Origin: Pararge aegeria
Lineage: Eukaryota; Arthropoda; Insecta; Lepidoptera; Nymphalidae
Assembly (NCBI RefSeq): GCF_905163445.1
Contig: NC_053186.1
Coordinates: 1,182,599 to 1,246,598, forward strand
DNA: 64,000 nucleotides
Direction of reading: 5' to 3'
Part shown: positions 1-10,048 of the stretch, in pieces
How the letters are laid out: each line of letters opens with the position of its first letter
Numbering within the stretch: position 1 is the first letter of the stretch
Program-made: the position numbers and the translations under genes
Notes under the pieces: model-generated
Told to the model about the DNA's origin: nothing
Databases searched by the model: none
Seen by the model: only the letters and a program-made list of their open reading frames with translations

Positions 1-116
1 ATGCGATTTCGGTGTAAGTTGACGCATTCTTTACGATTTTTTATATAGACTTATACTTCTATAAATAGCACTATGGTAAAGATAAATTATTTAGGAAGCC
101 AATGCCGTTTACAGAA

Positions 117-152
117 TCATGAAAGGTGGGATAGATATTTATACGCATTTCC
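117..152 (-). CDS. Candidate terminal exon (very uncertain)
   Basis: Acceptor ACACTTTTTAG followed in phase 0 by GNAYKYLSHLS and a TGA. The phase would allow it to follow exon 22 across a 6.9 kb intron. The sequence is short and many such coincidences are expected, so this is only a pointer. Confidence 0.1.
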   Translation of the reverse strand, partial: GNAYKYLSHLS

Positions 153-765
153 CTAAAAAGTGTCGTAAATGTAAATTTTTAAAAAAAAGAACGGCTTCCA
201 AATATGATCTGTTTGAAACTGACATTTAGATCTTTGAGGATGGATTCAGAGGTTAAGAATCAAATGTACCAAGTGATCTGAATATAAGGCTACATTATTA
301 TTATATATTATTGTTGACATACAAATAAAAACATTTAATTTCATTTCAAAGCTTGCAAGGTTATTACGCTGGTTTAACGCTTGTTGGTTTGTTACCATAA
401 ATGTTAGTGTCCACAAGGAAACCGCACGCTTAAACTCTTATATTGGCAAGGAACGAAGTAATGGGAATAACCAATTGCATGTTACAGAACTGTAAAGGAT
501 ATTCTGTTAAACCAACATAGTGTGACCATGATGTCGCACATTTCACATTTTTTTTTTAACTTTAAAAGAGGTACAATCGCGTAATGCATCATTTTGGCAA
601 AACCTAAACAGTTTGCGTATCGTACGCATCGGAAGCTCACAAAAGAGTATTTATTTCCCGTTTTTGCAACTTTTTTGTCATTGATGCTTCGTTACAGTCC
701 TATTGGCATGATGGTATATAAACTATAGCTCTATAACCTGTAGCAATATAATATATAGGTTCCAG

Positions 766-969
766 CAGTGGCGTGCATAGAGGGTATGCACAGGGTATGC
801 AGACGCTATAAAATGAAAAAAATGCCCAGTACAAGTTATTAATACTTAAGGGTAGGCTTTTTATAACTCTTACAATGCATATCCTTAAGTTTTTTATAAC
901 TCGTACTGGAGATTTTCTTCATTTTATATCATCTGCATACCCTGTGCATACCCTCTGTGCACGCCACTG
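766..969. mobile_element. hAT-like MITE with 8-bp target duplication
   Basis: A 204-bp palindromic element with terminal inverted repeats CAGTGGCGTGCA and TGCACGCCACTG, flanked on both sides by GGTTCCAG (758-765 and 970-977). Ends CAG...CTG and an 8-bp target duplication are the marks of hAT transposons; it carries no coding capacity. The inner arms also match (GGGTATGCACAGGGTATGCA against its complement). Confidence 0.85.
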
Positions 970-1159
970 GGTTCCAGAGATTACCGCGGTCTGCAAACAA
1001 ACGCTTCAGCTTTAAAATATTAATATAGAAGTTCAAATGATATTCTGTCTGGCGGAGGGGAGCACTGCTGTCTTTTAAGTAGGAGATTCCTAGTTCGTTC
1101 CCTGGCGGCGCGTGCAATTAGAGAATTTAATTTTTTTTTCTTTCTCCTTCCGCCTACAA

Positions 1160-1290
1160 ATTAAAGTAAATGCCTTACCCCTACTATGTTAGCCTGCTAC
1201 CATCTTAGACTGCATTGTCACATATCACCAGGTGATAGTGCAGTGAAGGGCTAACTTGTATAGAATAAAAAACAATCATCATCATAACAA
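1160..1290 (+). repeat. SINE-3 tail fragment
   Basis: Matches the 3' part of SINE-3 (TTAGCCTGCTACCATCTTAG..., then AGGTGATAGTGCAGTGAAGG, then an A-rich tail), also seen at 16690, 27105, 53390 and 61690. The tRNA-like head is missing. Confidence 0.7.
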
Positions 1291-1464
1291 GTACTGGTCT
1301 ACTTTCAGAATAAAAATGGTGTATGCCGTAAATCGGAGTATGGCAATAATTTTTTTTTATTATTACTATTATTATCTGTGTACACTTTAGTGTCTCAGCT
1401 AACAGCTGGTATTTCCGGTGTGACGGACCTAAGTCAAGTGCACAACCAGAGTAAAAAAAAAAAA

Positions 1465-1530
1465 AAAAAGTTTTAATTACTTAATAATTAATTAAGTTAT
1501 TACTTAATAATTAATTAAGTTAATTATTAA
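1465..1530. repeat. A-run and TTAATTAA-rich simple repeat
   Basis: A poly(A) run at about 1454-1469 followed by tandem copies of an 18-20 bp AT-only unit (CTTAATAATTAATTAAGTTA). Self-complementary, so it can form cruciforms. No other function visible. Confidence 0.6.
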
Positions 1531-1689
1531 GGTTGTGGGTTTGTATGTGTGTAGGGTTGTGTTTGTGGGAAATGTCATGTCTGTGTAGAAGGTTGTGGTT
1601 GGACATGATTGTGATTGTGCGTGGGTTCACCAGTTCGATGTGTTCTCTTCACTACCCTGTAAGAATTTATTATTATTAAATCGTGGTAA

Positions 1690-1860
1690 TTACAGGCATA
1701 TGCGGCTCAACACCTACGTCTTAGGTTAATGGACACAGGGTGGCACTTTGTAGGACCAGTAATTTACACACCCTGCAAAGTGTTACTCTGTTTATAGCCG
1801 ATGATACCGTTTACCATCAGCACGGCTAGAATGGGCAGGAGACAAAAATTATATAATTTT
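1690..1860 (+). repeat. Interspersed repeat fragment, unclassified
   Basis: The block with GGACACAGGGTGGCACTTTG and CAGCACGGCTAGAATGGGCA recurs in part at 2690-2790, 4930-5030, 39400-39770, 42875-42960 and 46235-46300, so it is a dispersed element of unknown class. Confidence 0.5.
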
Positions 1861-1861
1861 G

Positions 1862-2145
1862 AATTATTTCATTGTTCTAATCAGGTTGCTTATTTCATAG
1901 TTTTTAAATGAAAATGTGAGATGGTGATAACGAAAAATAAAATAACAACCGGCTAAGTTTGTTGTGGACTTCTTCTTAGACCAGGGCGCGTTTGGAACCC
2001 GTAGCTTTAGTTTTAAAAGTTGACGAATTTATTTACCGCCATCAACTCACTCCTATGTCATATTTTACATGTAATGTACGCATAAAAAGTGCCATCTATG
2101 TGCCAATTTGAATAAAGAAATATTTGACTGACATTTTTATAAAAA
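1862..2145 (+). mobile_element. LINE-B 3' untranslated tail
   Basis: Contains the LINE-B tail (TGAGATGGTGATAACG..., GACCAGGGCGCGTTTGGAAC..., ending TTTGAATAAAGAAATATTTGAC) also seen inverted at 62660-62880 and 63700-64000. 5'-truncated; no coding part. Confidence 0.65.
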
Positions 2146-2244
2146 TCGCGCGACAGGGGAATTAATCGGGGAATAACTTGTTTAACATGTGCACCCGCTA
2201 AATCATGGAAACATGGAATAGGAAATGTTTATCCCCGTTTATTA

Positions 2245-2394
2245 TCTTATATTTCTTGTGTGCGTGTGTATGTCACTGAACTCCTCCTAAACGGCTGGAC
2301 CGATTTGAATGAATTTTTTGGTATGCGTTTGGGTGGCACCCTGCATGGTTTAAATTCACAAATCCGCCCGACAGATAGCGCTGGGGTCAGCTAG
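2245..2394 (+). mobile_element. Short Helitron-like element
   Basis: Starts TC after an A and ends CTAG before a T, as expected for Helitron insertion between A and T. The body (TGTGTGCGTGTGTATGTCAC, then CTCCTAAACGGCTGGACCGA) matches inverted copies at 30138-30286 and 52007-52163. Non-autonomous. Confidence 0.7.
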
Positions 2395-2395
2395 T

Positions 2396-2396
<1 letters not shown>

Positions 2397-2442
<46 letters not shown>
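2397..2442. repeat. (AT)n microsatellite
   Basis: A pure dinucleotide run of about 46 bp between a Helitron-like end and a SINE-1 copy. Confidence 0.95.
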
Positions 2443-2446
<4 letters not shown>

Positions 2447-2451
2447 TTTAT

Positions 2452-2665
2452 ACGGCCGATTGGCGCAGTTTGCAGCGACCCTGCTTTCTGAGAAAATGTT
2501 TGTGTGATGAGCATGAATGTTTTTCAGTGTCTGGGTATATTCTAAGTATTTATGTATATAATTCATAAAAACATTCATCTGTCATCTTAGTACCCATAAC
2601 ACAAGCTACGCTTACTTTGGGGCTAGATGGCGATGTGTGTATTGTCGTACTATATTTATATTATT
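2452..2665 (+). mobile_element. SINE-1 copy lacking its B box
   Basis: tRNA-derived SINE: head with A box (GGCCGATTGGCGCAGTTTGC) and tail ending GGCGATGTGTGTATTGTCGTA plus TATTTAT-type repeat. About 32 bp between CTTTCTGAG and AAAATG that carry the B box (GGTTCGATTCCCAC in other copies) are deleted, so this copy could not be transcribed by Pol III. Confidence 0.85.
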
Positions 2666-2984
2666 TTATATATTATTTGGATATAGTGCTGTCGGCGTTG
2701 AAAAAGCTGTGGGAGAAGATAATTTTTTATCCTTTCCCCGGGGATATTATTTTCTCCTGTCCATGCTAGCCGTGCTGGTGGAAAACCTATGAAAAAAGAA
2801 ACATGGTCACCCTACGAGGAACGGTAAAGAGCTCTCACATCCCAAAACGGCGGAATGATATATGTTTACTCGCACTTGTAATTTTTATCGACTATTACAG
2901 AATTCAATTCCATGAGTCTGATGTTAAGGGTTCATTGCTGTTTTATGGTCCAATTTTTTGTACCATAAAAGAGTTATGGAACTC

Positions 2985-5390
2985 GTACATTTAGTGCTAA
3001 ATAAAGGTGTTTCGTATGAATCTTTATGTCGACTGGCGCAGTGGTGGCGCCACTTGGGAGATATCCCGGGTTCCATCTTTCTATCCGGTTTTCTCAATTC
3101 TCTCTAACCTGTAGCTCTAGCATGCACACCACGAGAAAATTATGTCTACACATTATCTCGACTACCATACAAAACCCCACAAAAGGCTAGAACGGTCTGC
3201 CTTTTGTGAAGTTTGGTTCTAAGAAATCTAAAGAATTTTTTTTGTAGGCGTAAGATTTATTTATACAATAATAACTTTCAATGTGTAAGACGTATTTTAC
3301 AAAATAATACAACAAATAATTCATTAAAATAAAATTAATATAAATATAATACGACAATATGCATTTACAAATTTCATTCAATAATTAAATTAATTATGAT
3401 AAAATAAAGTTAATCCCGTTTCCGTTACCCGTTTCCCGTTCCCGTTAAATATATAGGAAATAAATAATAGATATATTACTAAAACACTACTACTGAGAAA
3501 AATACTGGTGGGGAAAAAAACCCCAGTAACAAAACTATAAATTTTTTTATGACAGTTCTGTAAAACTGGACTTTTTTCTTAACGTTAGACTTATTGGAAG
3601 TTTTAAGAAAAAGATTATGGTACAGTAACATTATGATAAGGTCTTTTTAGTTGCAAGTTTTCCTCGGTAGTTAATCTCTAATCGTTTTGTCCAACTAAGT
3701 AAGTTGTGAAATCTTTATCGGTTTATGCGATAAAAAAAACGATATTAATAGCTGATAAATATATACTGATAAATATACACTATATAAGAACAGATATTAT
3801 GATCTATTCATACAAAGTAATAATAAAATTTCACTATAAAATTAAATTATATATAATTTTAGTGCCCTATATCTAACTATTTTCCTATTATAAAAGGTGA
3901 AATTGTCTTTTGTTTTTATATCATGTTACTTTTGGTAGAATTTTTTTTCAGTGAGCAAATTTTAATGCGCGATAACGGCGCGGTGGCAGCGCTTATTTCA
4001 CAAAAAAAAAAATCAACAGTAATATTTTCGAATATCGTAAAAATAACACATTCCGTGTTATTAATGCAAAAATGCTCTAAAACGAAAAAAAAAGCAAACG
4101 AAGAAAAAAAAACACAAAAGTCCTATATACTCTAAGACTACATTTTTTTTATAAGATGGCGTGTGAATGCCTTTAGTTAATTCTCTTATAGTCTTCTTAG
4201 GTTCATAGAAGACTTTGAAACTGAGGTAAACTTTGGTCCATTTTTCTTCTCTTACTTGTTCATGAACTCTTTTTACTTGAACAGCATCTGCAACAATTTT
4301 TATATTTTAAAGAATTTCACCTTATTTAAGACTAACCTTTTATTCAACCAGCGTGTTTTACTTTGCACACTTCAAGGTACCTGTGCATCTTTAAAAAGCA
4401 CCATATGGTCAAGTGGAACTGATTTAAAGACCATGGATGGTCAACGGAACTATACATTAATTAGTATTACACGGCTTGCGATTCAATTATGGTACAGGGC
4501 TGCTAAGAAATTTATGCTCATCATGATAAAAAAGCTGATGGTGAACTCCTCAAACTTTAACATCCCGGTCTCGGGAAAAGCAATTTCTTGTTAATTGTTA
4601 TGAGTAGTTGATATTTGGCTATTAAAACTTAGACAATTGCAAAACTACCCACTAGAGAGCGTGAAAAATTATTGACAAAAAAGAACATCGCCATGTGTAT
4701 TTCTGCCGCTAAGCAGCAATATTTTAATGCTGCTTAACGGCAGCAGGTTTCGGTATCAAAGGCGTGGGTGCAAGTGATTTTTTTTTGTATTCCGCTACAA
4801 GTCAGCCCTTGACTGCAATCTCACCTGGTGGTAAGTTATAATGCAGTCTGAGATGGTAGCGGGCTAAACTTTTAGTAAGTATGATAGTCATATCCCTTAT
4901 CACTTAGCGGCACGTCTTTAATAATAATAACAGACATATGAGGCTACCACCTACGCCTAAAATTGATGGGACACAGGGCGGCATGTTGCGTGACGTGCTC
5001 CGTGCATGCCCTGTGAAGCCTTAGACTTCGTTCCGGACATATTCCAACAAATAAGTTTGCCTACCTCATTGGAAAAAATGAAAGTCTAAATTGCCCCACA
5101 TGTGGGGTAATTGAGGATATTTATCACGTTGTGTTGGAATAATAATAAATAAGTTTACTAGATAGTTATTTAAGTATAGTAGATGTAATTAGCTTTTTAG
5201 CGTTTCCTCTTAGATCCGAAATAAAACTGACATATAAATTAGTTAGAACATATTTTAGATTAAGAGAACAAATATCTATACATAACTAACAGGGCGACAT
5301 AGTCACTTTATGTGACTAAGCTCTTCAAATAAAGAAAAAAAAAAGTGTTAGGCGACGGTTTTCCACTTACAATCCGGTGGGCCACTTAAA
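2985..5390. other. Mostly unassigned AT-rich sequence
   Basis: Holds a decayed SINE head near 3027, homopolymer A and T runs, the candidate exon at 4142-4287, a SINE-3 tail in reverse at about 4790-4880 and an unclassified repeat at 4930-5030. The short open frames here show no recognisable product. Confidence 0.5.
4142..4287 (-). CDS. Candidate further exon (uncertain)
   Basis: An open stretch of 48 codons between a weak acceptor (ATTGTTGCAG) and a possible donor (AAT|GTAGTC), encoding AVQVKRVHEQVREEKWTKVY, then FKVFYEPKKTIRELTKGIHT. It needs a codon's first base from the previous exon, so it cannot follow exon 22 directly; another exon would be needed. It might instead be a mobile-element remnant. 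Included because the peptide looks coding and lies downstream on the same strand. Confidence 0.25.
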
Positions 5391-5394
5391 TATA

Positions 5395-5524
5395 AATATA
5401 AATAAATATACTACGACAATACACACATCGCCATTTAGTCCCAAAGTAAGCGTAGCTTGTGTTGTGGGTACTAAGATGACTGATGAATATTTTTATGAAT
5501 AATATACATAAATACTTATAATAT
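5395..5524 (-). mobile_element. SINE-1 copy, 3' half (interrupted)
   Basis: Reverse-strand SINE-1 tail to mid-body. The same SINE resumes at 6981 after the insertion at 5525-6980: the sequence around 5514-5524 (ACTTATAATAT) continues in normal SINE order with ACAGATAAACACCCAGACAC at 6988. Confidence 0.75.
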
Positions 5525-5577
5525 TGTAACGTAATAAATGTCTATTTAATTACGTTACATAAATTTTATAATAATAT

Positions 5578-6978
5578 TGTTGGAATTTGCGCGCGGGCAA
5601 TCTTCCGAAATGTCGCGAAACTGGTATCCCGGCGCGAGGGGAGCGGTGCGCGGGGACCAACCGCGCTCGCGGCTTTCTAACTTCGCACGGCTCGTCAGTC
5701 GCCCAGGTCTCTGCTAGAGGCTGGACGCCGCGCGGCCGCTGTGCGGCCGCCGCCGCGTTATTTTTCTTACGACTCTCACTTGATTACTGTTTTTTTTTTT
5801 GCCTTAGTCCTTAGGGATGCTATCTAGGCCCCGTGTATCGGGTAAGTGTTGAACGATTCCTTAAAGTTTAGACGTTAAAATATCTTTTAATTAGGTAAAT
5901 TACACGCATGCGGGTCGGCCATTACGCTCGTTGCCTTTGTTCTTTGTTCTCGCACATTGACCCATGCAATCGATCATATTTGGCTTAATCCTTGCATATT
6001 CTTTGTTAAAATTTCATCTAAATGTTTTAATTCCTATTTTTTTATAATTAAGTTTCCTATTTCGATAAATTCCCAGATTCTCATACTATAGTAGTTCTCT
6101 GTATTTTGCTAATAACCTCACGTACCTTTTGCTATTTGCTATCTTTTAATTAATATTAGTCTTAATGTCTATTGTTTTATTTTAATGCTTCTCACGCTCT
6201 CATAATGTAAACTCCGTCTGATTGTGAACAACGCATCCGCCATCTTGCGCAGTGCTTGCCGCTTAGCTGAGCCACGTGTTCGCAATCAGACGAGTTGAAG
6301 CGGAATTATTTTTCACACGCTGGACGAAAATTCCAGGGTTCGAGTTCGACGCTCTGCTGTTGTCGACGTCACCTCCGACGCCGATCTCCTGGTGCAGCTG
6401 AAGACCACCTCGTCTTCGTCTGCCTCGCTTCGAGTTCAACCCAAGTTCCGGGTTCGACTCCCTGTTGTTGTCGACGTCACCTCCGACGCCGATCTCCGGG
6501 TGCAGCTGAAGACCACCTCGTCTTCGCCTGCCTCGCTTCAAGTTTCGAGTTTCGAGTTTCGAGTTTCGAGTTCGAGTTTCGAGTTCAAGTTTCGAGTTCA
6601 AGTTTCGAGCTCAAGTTTCAAGTTCCGGGTTCGACTCCCTGTTGTTGTCGACGTCACCTCCGACGCCGATCTCCGGGTGCAGCTGAAGACCACCTCGTCT
6701 TCGCCTGCCTCGCCTCAAGTCTCAAGTCTCAAGACTCCCTGTTGTTGTCGACGTCACCTCCGACGCCGATCTCCGGGTGCAGCTGAAGACCACCTCGTCT
6801 TCGCCTGTTCCTTCTGGGCCACGCAATCAACGGCTACAAGGGCGGTACTCGCCCACTGCGGAATTTGGAAGCGAACTAATTGACGGGCCCTTTCACCCAC
6901 GACCGCTGACCTTGTTACCCTAAATAAATTTGTGATTACGTGTTCCATCTTTTACTAGACCTAACTAGAACCGTTTCA
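5578..6978. mobile_element. Candidate solo LTR with internal tandem repeats
   Basis: A 1.4 kb block that interrupts a SINE-1. It begins TGTTGGAATT, a common LTR start, ends TTTCA, and is flanked by ATAT on both sides (5574-5577, 6979-6982). The first 200 bp are very GC-rich for this window, an AATAAA lies at about 6922, and 6350-6800 is a tandem repeat array. No gag/pol is present. The LTR reading is an inference; the flanking duplication is short and AT-only, and the 53 bp before it (5525-5577) are also foreign to the SINE. Confidence 0.42.
6353..6800. repeat. Minisatellite array, four units plus GAGTTTC subrepeats
   Basis: A unit of about 65 bp (TTGTCGACGTCACCTCCGAC, then CGATCTCCGGGTGCAGCTGA and ACCACCTCGTCTTCGCCTG) occurs four times, starting near 6353, 6457, 6635 and 6735. 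Between units 2 and 3 is a run of GAGTTTC/GAGTTCAAGTTTC subrepeats (6535-6625). It is open in several frames on both strands, which reflects repeat structure and not a gene. Confidence 0.85.
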
Positions 6979-6980
6979 AT

Positions 6981-7016
6981 ATAATATACAGATAAACACC
7001 CAGACACTGAAAAACA
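6981..7016 (-). mobile_element. SINE-1 continuation
   Basis: Short continuation of the SINE-1 that starts at 5395, cut off after CACTGAAAAAC. It ends about 40 bp from exon 22, inside the intron. Confidence 0.65.
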
Positions 7017-7057
7017 ACAAACTTACTTGGTCAGTCAATTTACAAAAACAAACTTAC

Positions 7058-7138
7058 GTTATCATAGAAGTTGTTTATTTTATTATTCAGAAACAGCAGT
7101 TGATTTTCCAGATATTCTCTAACGCCGGTTATGTTATT
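7058..7138 (-). CDS. Exon 22 (last exon found)
   Basis: Acceptor TTCATTTGTTTCAG and perfect donor GTAAGT; 27 codons coding NNITGVREYLENQLLFLNNK and INNFYDN, helix-like. Phase 0 in and out. Because a consensus donor follows, the coding region must continue toward lower coordinates. Confidence 0.7.
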
Positions 7139-10006
7139 CTGAAACAAATGAAATACTTTGAAAAATTTGAGTTGAATTTTTTATTTCCAAAGAGGCAAGC
7201 CGTCAATCGTGAAAAATATGCCAACACTAAAACTGTCTTAAAATTTGAATAAGAGATATTTTCCTGACCACCCATAACGTAGCATGAGGGCAAAAAGAAG
7301 ACACAAACGCTAGTGCCAAAAGTCTGCAAGAAGCCACTAGAGTATATAAAAAATAAGTCCCTTTTGACGTAAGAAATTCATTCAAAAGAGTTATTGTTTT
7401 TACGACAATACACACATCCCCATCTAGCCCCAAAGTAAGCGTAGCTTGTGATACAACTTACTTTTAAATGCAAAAAAATCCAAGTGTGTCGAATAATATA
7501 ATAATAAAATTTGGAAAATCAAAAAGTGCACGCCTCATAATCTCATTTTTTTCACAATAAAATTGAATTTCCTTTAACTGAAACTTTCAATGCTCATTAC
7601 AAATTTTTTTTTTCATATTAATTATTATTCATTTTTTGTAAACAAGACACGGGAATGTCATAATGATTGCACATTGAAAGTTACAATTAATATTAGCTAG
7701 AATAATTACATGGAAATTTAACGACAGTGAATTGAACGCTCATATTAACTAAGAAATTATGTCGTGTGTTACTTTAGATAATTAAAAAAAAATTATTCCG
7801 ATACGATCATTTTTTCGACCAATTTTGATGCCACATACACCCGTTCATACACGGACGACCAGAAAAGATTATGTTTAATGTTATTATTTACTATGTTAAA
7901 CAAAAAAATTGTTATTGAAATGTATTTTATGTGCCTGACAAATTATTTGACTTGATATTAGTGTACTCAAATTAACCTGTAAGTGCAATATAAATAACAA
8001 AAAATCAATTTCAGTTTCGAGAAAACTGCTTTTTTTGATATGTCGAGAGTAGAGCACAACCTCAACGCTTCGCTTATGAGGCGTGCAAAAGAAATATAAA
8101 TAAAAATTGATAAAAATATATTGATACATGAAAAATTACTAAAAATGGAGACCTCCACAGTTTTTTTGGGCATGATCTTGGATAATGAGCTACAGTGGTG
8201 TGTCCATATAGATACACTAGCGGGTAAACTAAGCTTGGCTGTCTACGCAGTCAGGAAAATTAGACAGATTACTGACGTTGAAATACTCGTAGCTAGGCTT
8301 GTTTATTTTGCGTACTTTAATAGTGTGATGTACGGTATCTTGTTGCAAAGCTGCTGATATCGAAACTATATTAATCGCGAATACCTCCGTCAGAAATTTA
8401 AAGAAATGGGTATACATATAGTAGCTTCACAATATATTTATAATATTATAGTATTTGTAAGACAACCTATTAATCTTTATAAACAAATATATATGGATAT
8501 AAACATGACATGTCGACATTCAAGAAATGGTCATAAATTAGTGGCATCTGCATATCGTCTGCAAAAGGTACGAAGTCATTTGAGGGATTGAGTATATACG
8601 CTTTTATAATATGATTCCTAAGGTAATTTTGAATCTACCAATGCATATGGTAAAACAAATAAATAACAGCGAGGTTCCTATACAATTGATGACAAGGTTG
8701 CTTGGAAGCATCCGGCTCCGCTTTTATCTCTCACAAGATAGAACAATTAATGTTGAAATGTAAAATGTAAATAGTTGATGTTGCAAAAGAGCAACCGCTG
8801 AATTTCTTGCCGGCTTCTTCTCGGAATCTGCGTTCCAAACTGGTCTTAGACTCAGTACAAACAGCTTATATTAGGCCTACTTGAAACAAATCAATTTAGG
8901 ATTTTGTTTTTTTTAATTTTATAAATATTGTTACTAATGATTAATTCTTGAAATTATACAAACAACAAAGGATAGTTATTTTGAAGTTGAGATACAATAA
9001 ATAAATAAAAAAGGCCTTTGATTTTTAATACCTTTTCTTCGTCCGCCATGCCGTCGTACTGCTGTATCAAGTCCTGGACAGCGCGTATGGTCCCCAGACA
9101 TTCAGTTTTGTCATCTTGATTGGAGTCTTCAGTTACTGTGGTTAGATATTCAAAGCTCGTTTCCGTAGATTTCGCTGCAACGTCAAGTTTAATCAATTCA
9201 TCAGTACTCTATCTCCAACCACAGTTTGGGCAAAAATAAACACATATTATAAACTCTACAGTAAAGAAAAAAAAGTGTGTGTCAGCTCCGACGCACGACT
9301 GGAGTTTACTGCTTAAGTACGATTGTCGAAACATACACCAAAAGAGTTTATTTAACTGAATAAAGATTAATACCATATGAAAGGGTAAATTAAAAATCCT
9401 GTGCAATTTATTCACACACGGCGGAAGTGTAACATCTTAAAAGCGACGACTTTGCTTTCTGACGACGACGACTCTTTCTTCCTTTGCAGCGACCCTGCTT
9501 TCTGAGTCCAAGGCCGTGGGTTCGATTCCCACTACTGGAAAATGTTTGTGTGATGAGCATGAATGTTTGTCAGTGTCTGGGTGTTTATATGTATATTGCT
9601 ATTATTTATGTATATTATTCATAAAAATATTCATCAGTCATCTTAGTACCCATAACACAAGCTACGCTTACTTTGGGGCTAGATGGCGATGTGTGTATTG
9701 TCGCAGTATATTTATTTATTATTTATTTATAATGTAATCTTAGATTCGAAATCTTACAATATCTTATGGGGTCATCGTAATCGGCCCCCATTGAAACCCA
9801 GTCACCAAACTGAGTGCTGTCATCAGACGGGGCAGTTAACCATTCAAGAAAGTTGTGCAGATCTGACGGTAGTTCTAAAGAGTGAAAACGAATTTGTTTT
9901 TTACATCATCATTTGTTCTTACTTCTCGTAATCCTCGATCTATTTTTTAGATTAGCATTTGTCTGTAAGCACAGCTGATGATAATAAAAACCCCAGAATT
10001 AAGAAC

Positions 10007-10048
<42 letters not shown>

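Noticed and set aside
4256..4594. 112-codon plus-strand open frame
   Set aside because: No recognisable motif, biased AT-rich composition and no splice or start context; it overlaps a minus-strand frame with a better peptide.
6295..6883. Two overlapping plus-strand open frames of 163 codons and a 112-codon minus-strand frame
   Set aside because: All lie in the tandem repeat array; the repeat unit happens to be open in several frames on both strands, and the peptides are simple repeats.
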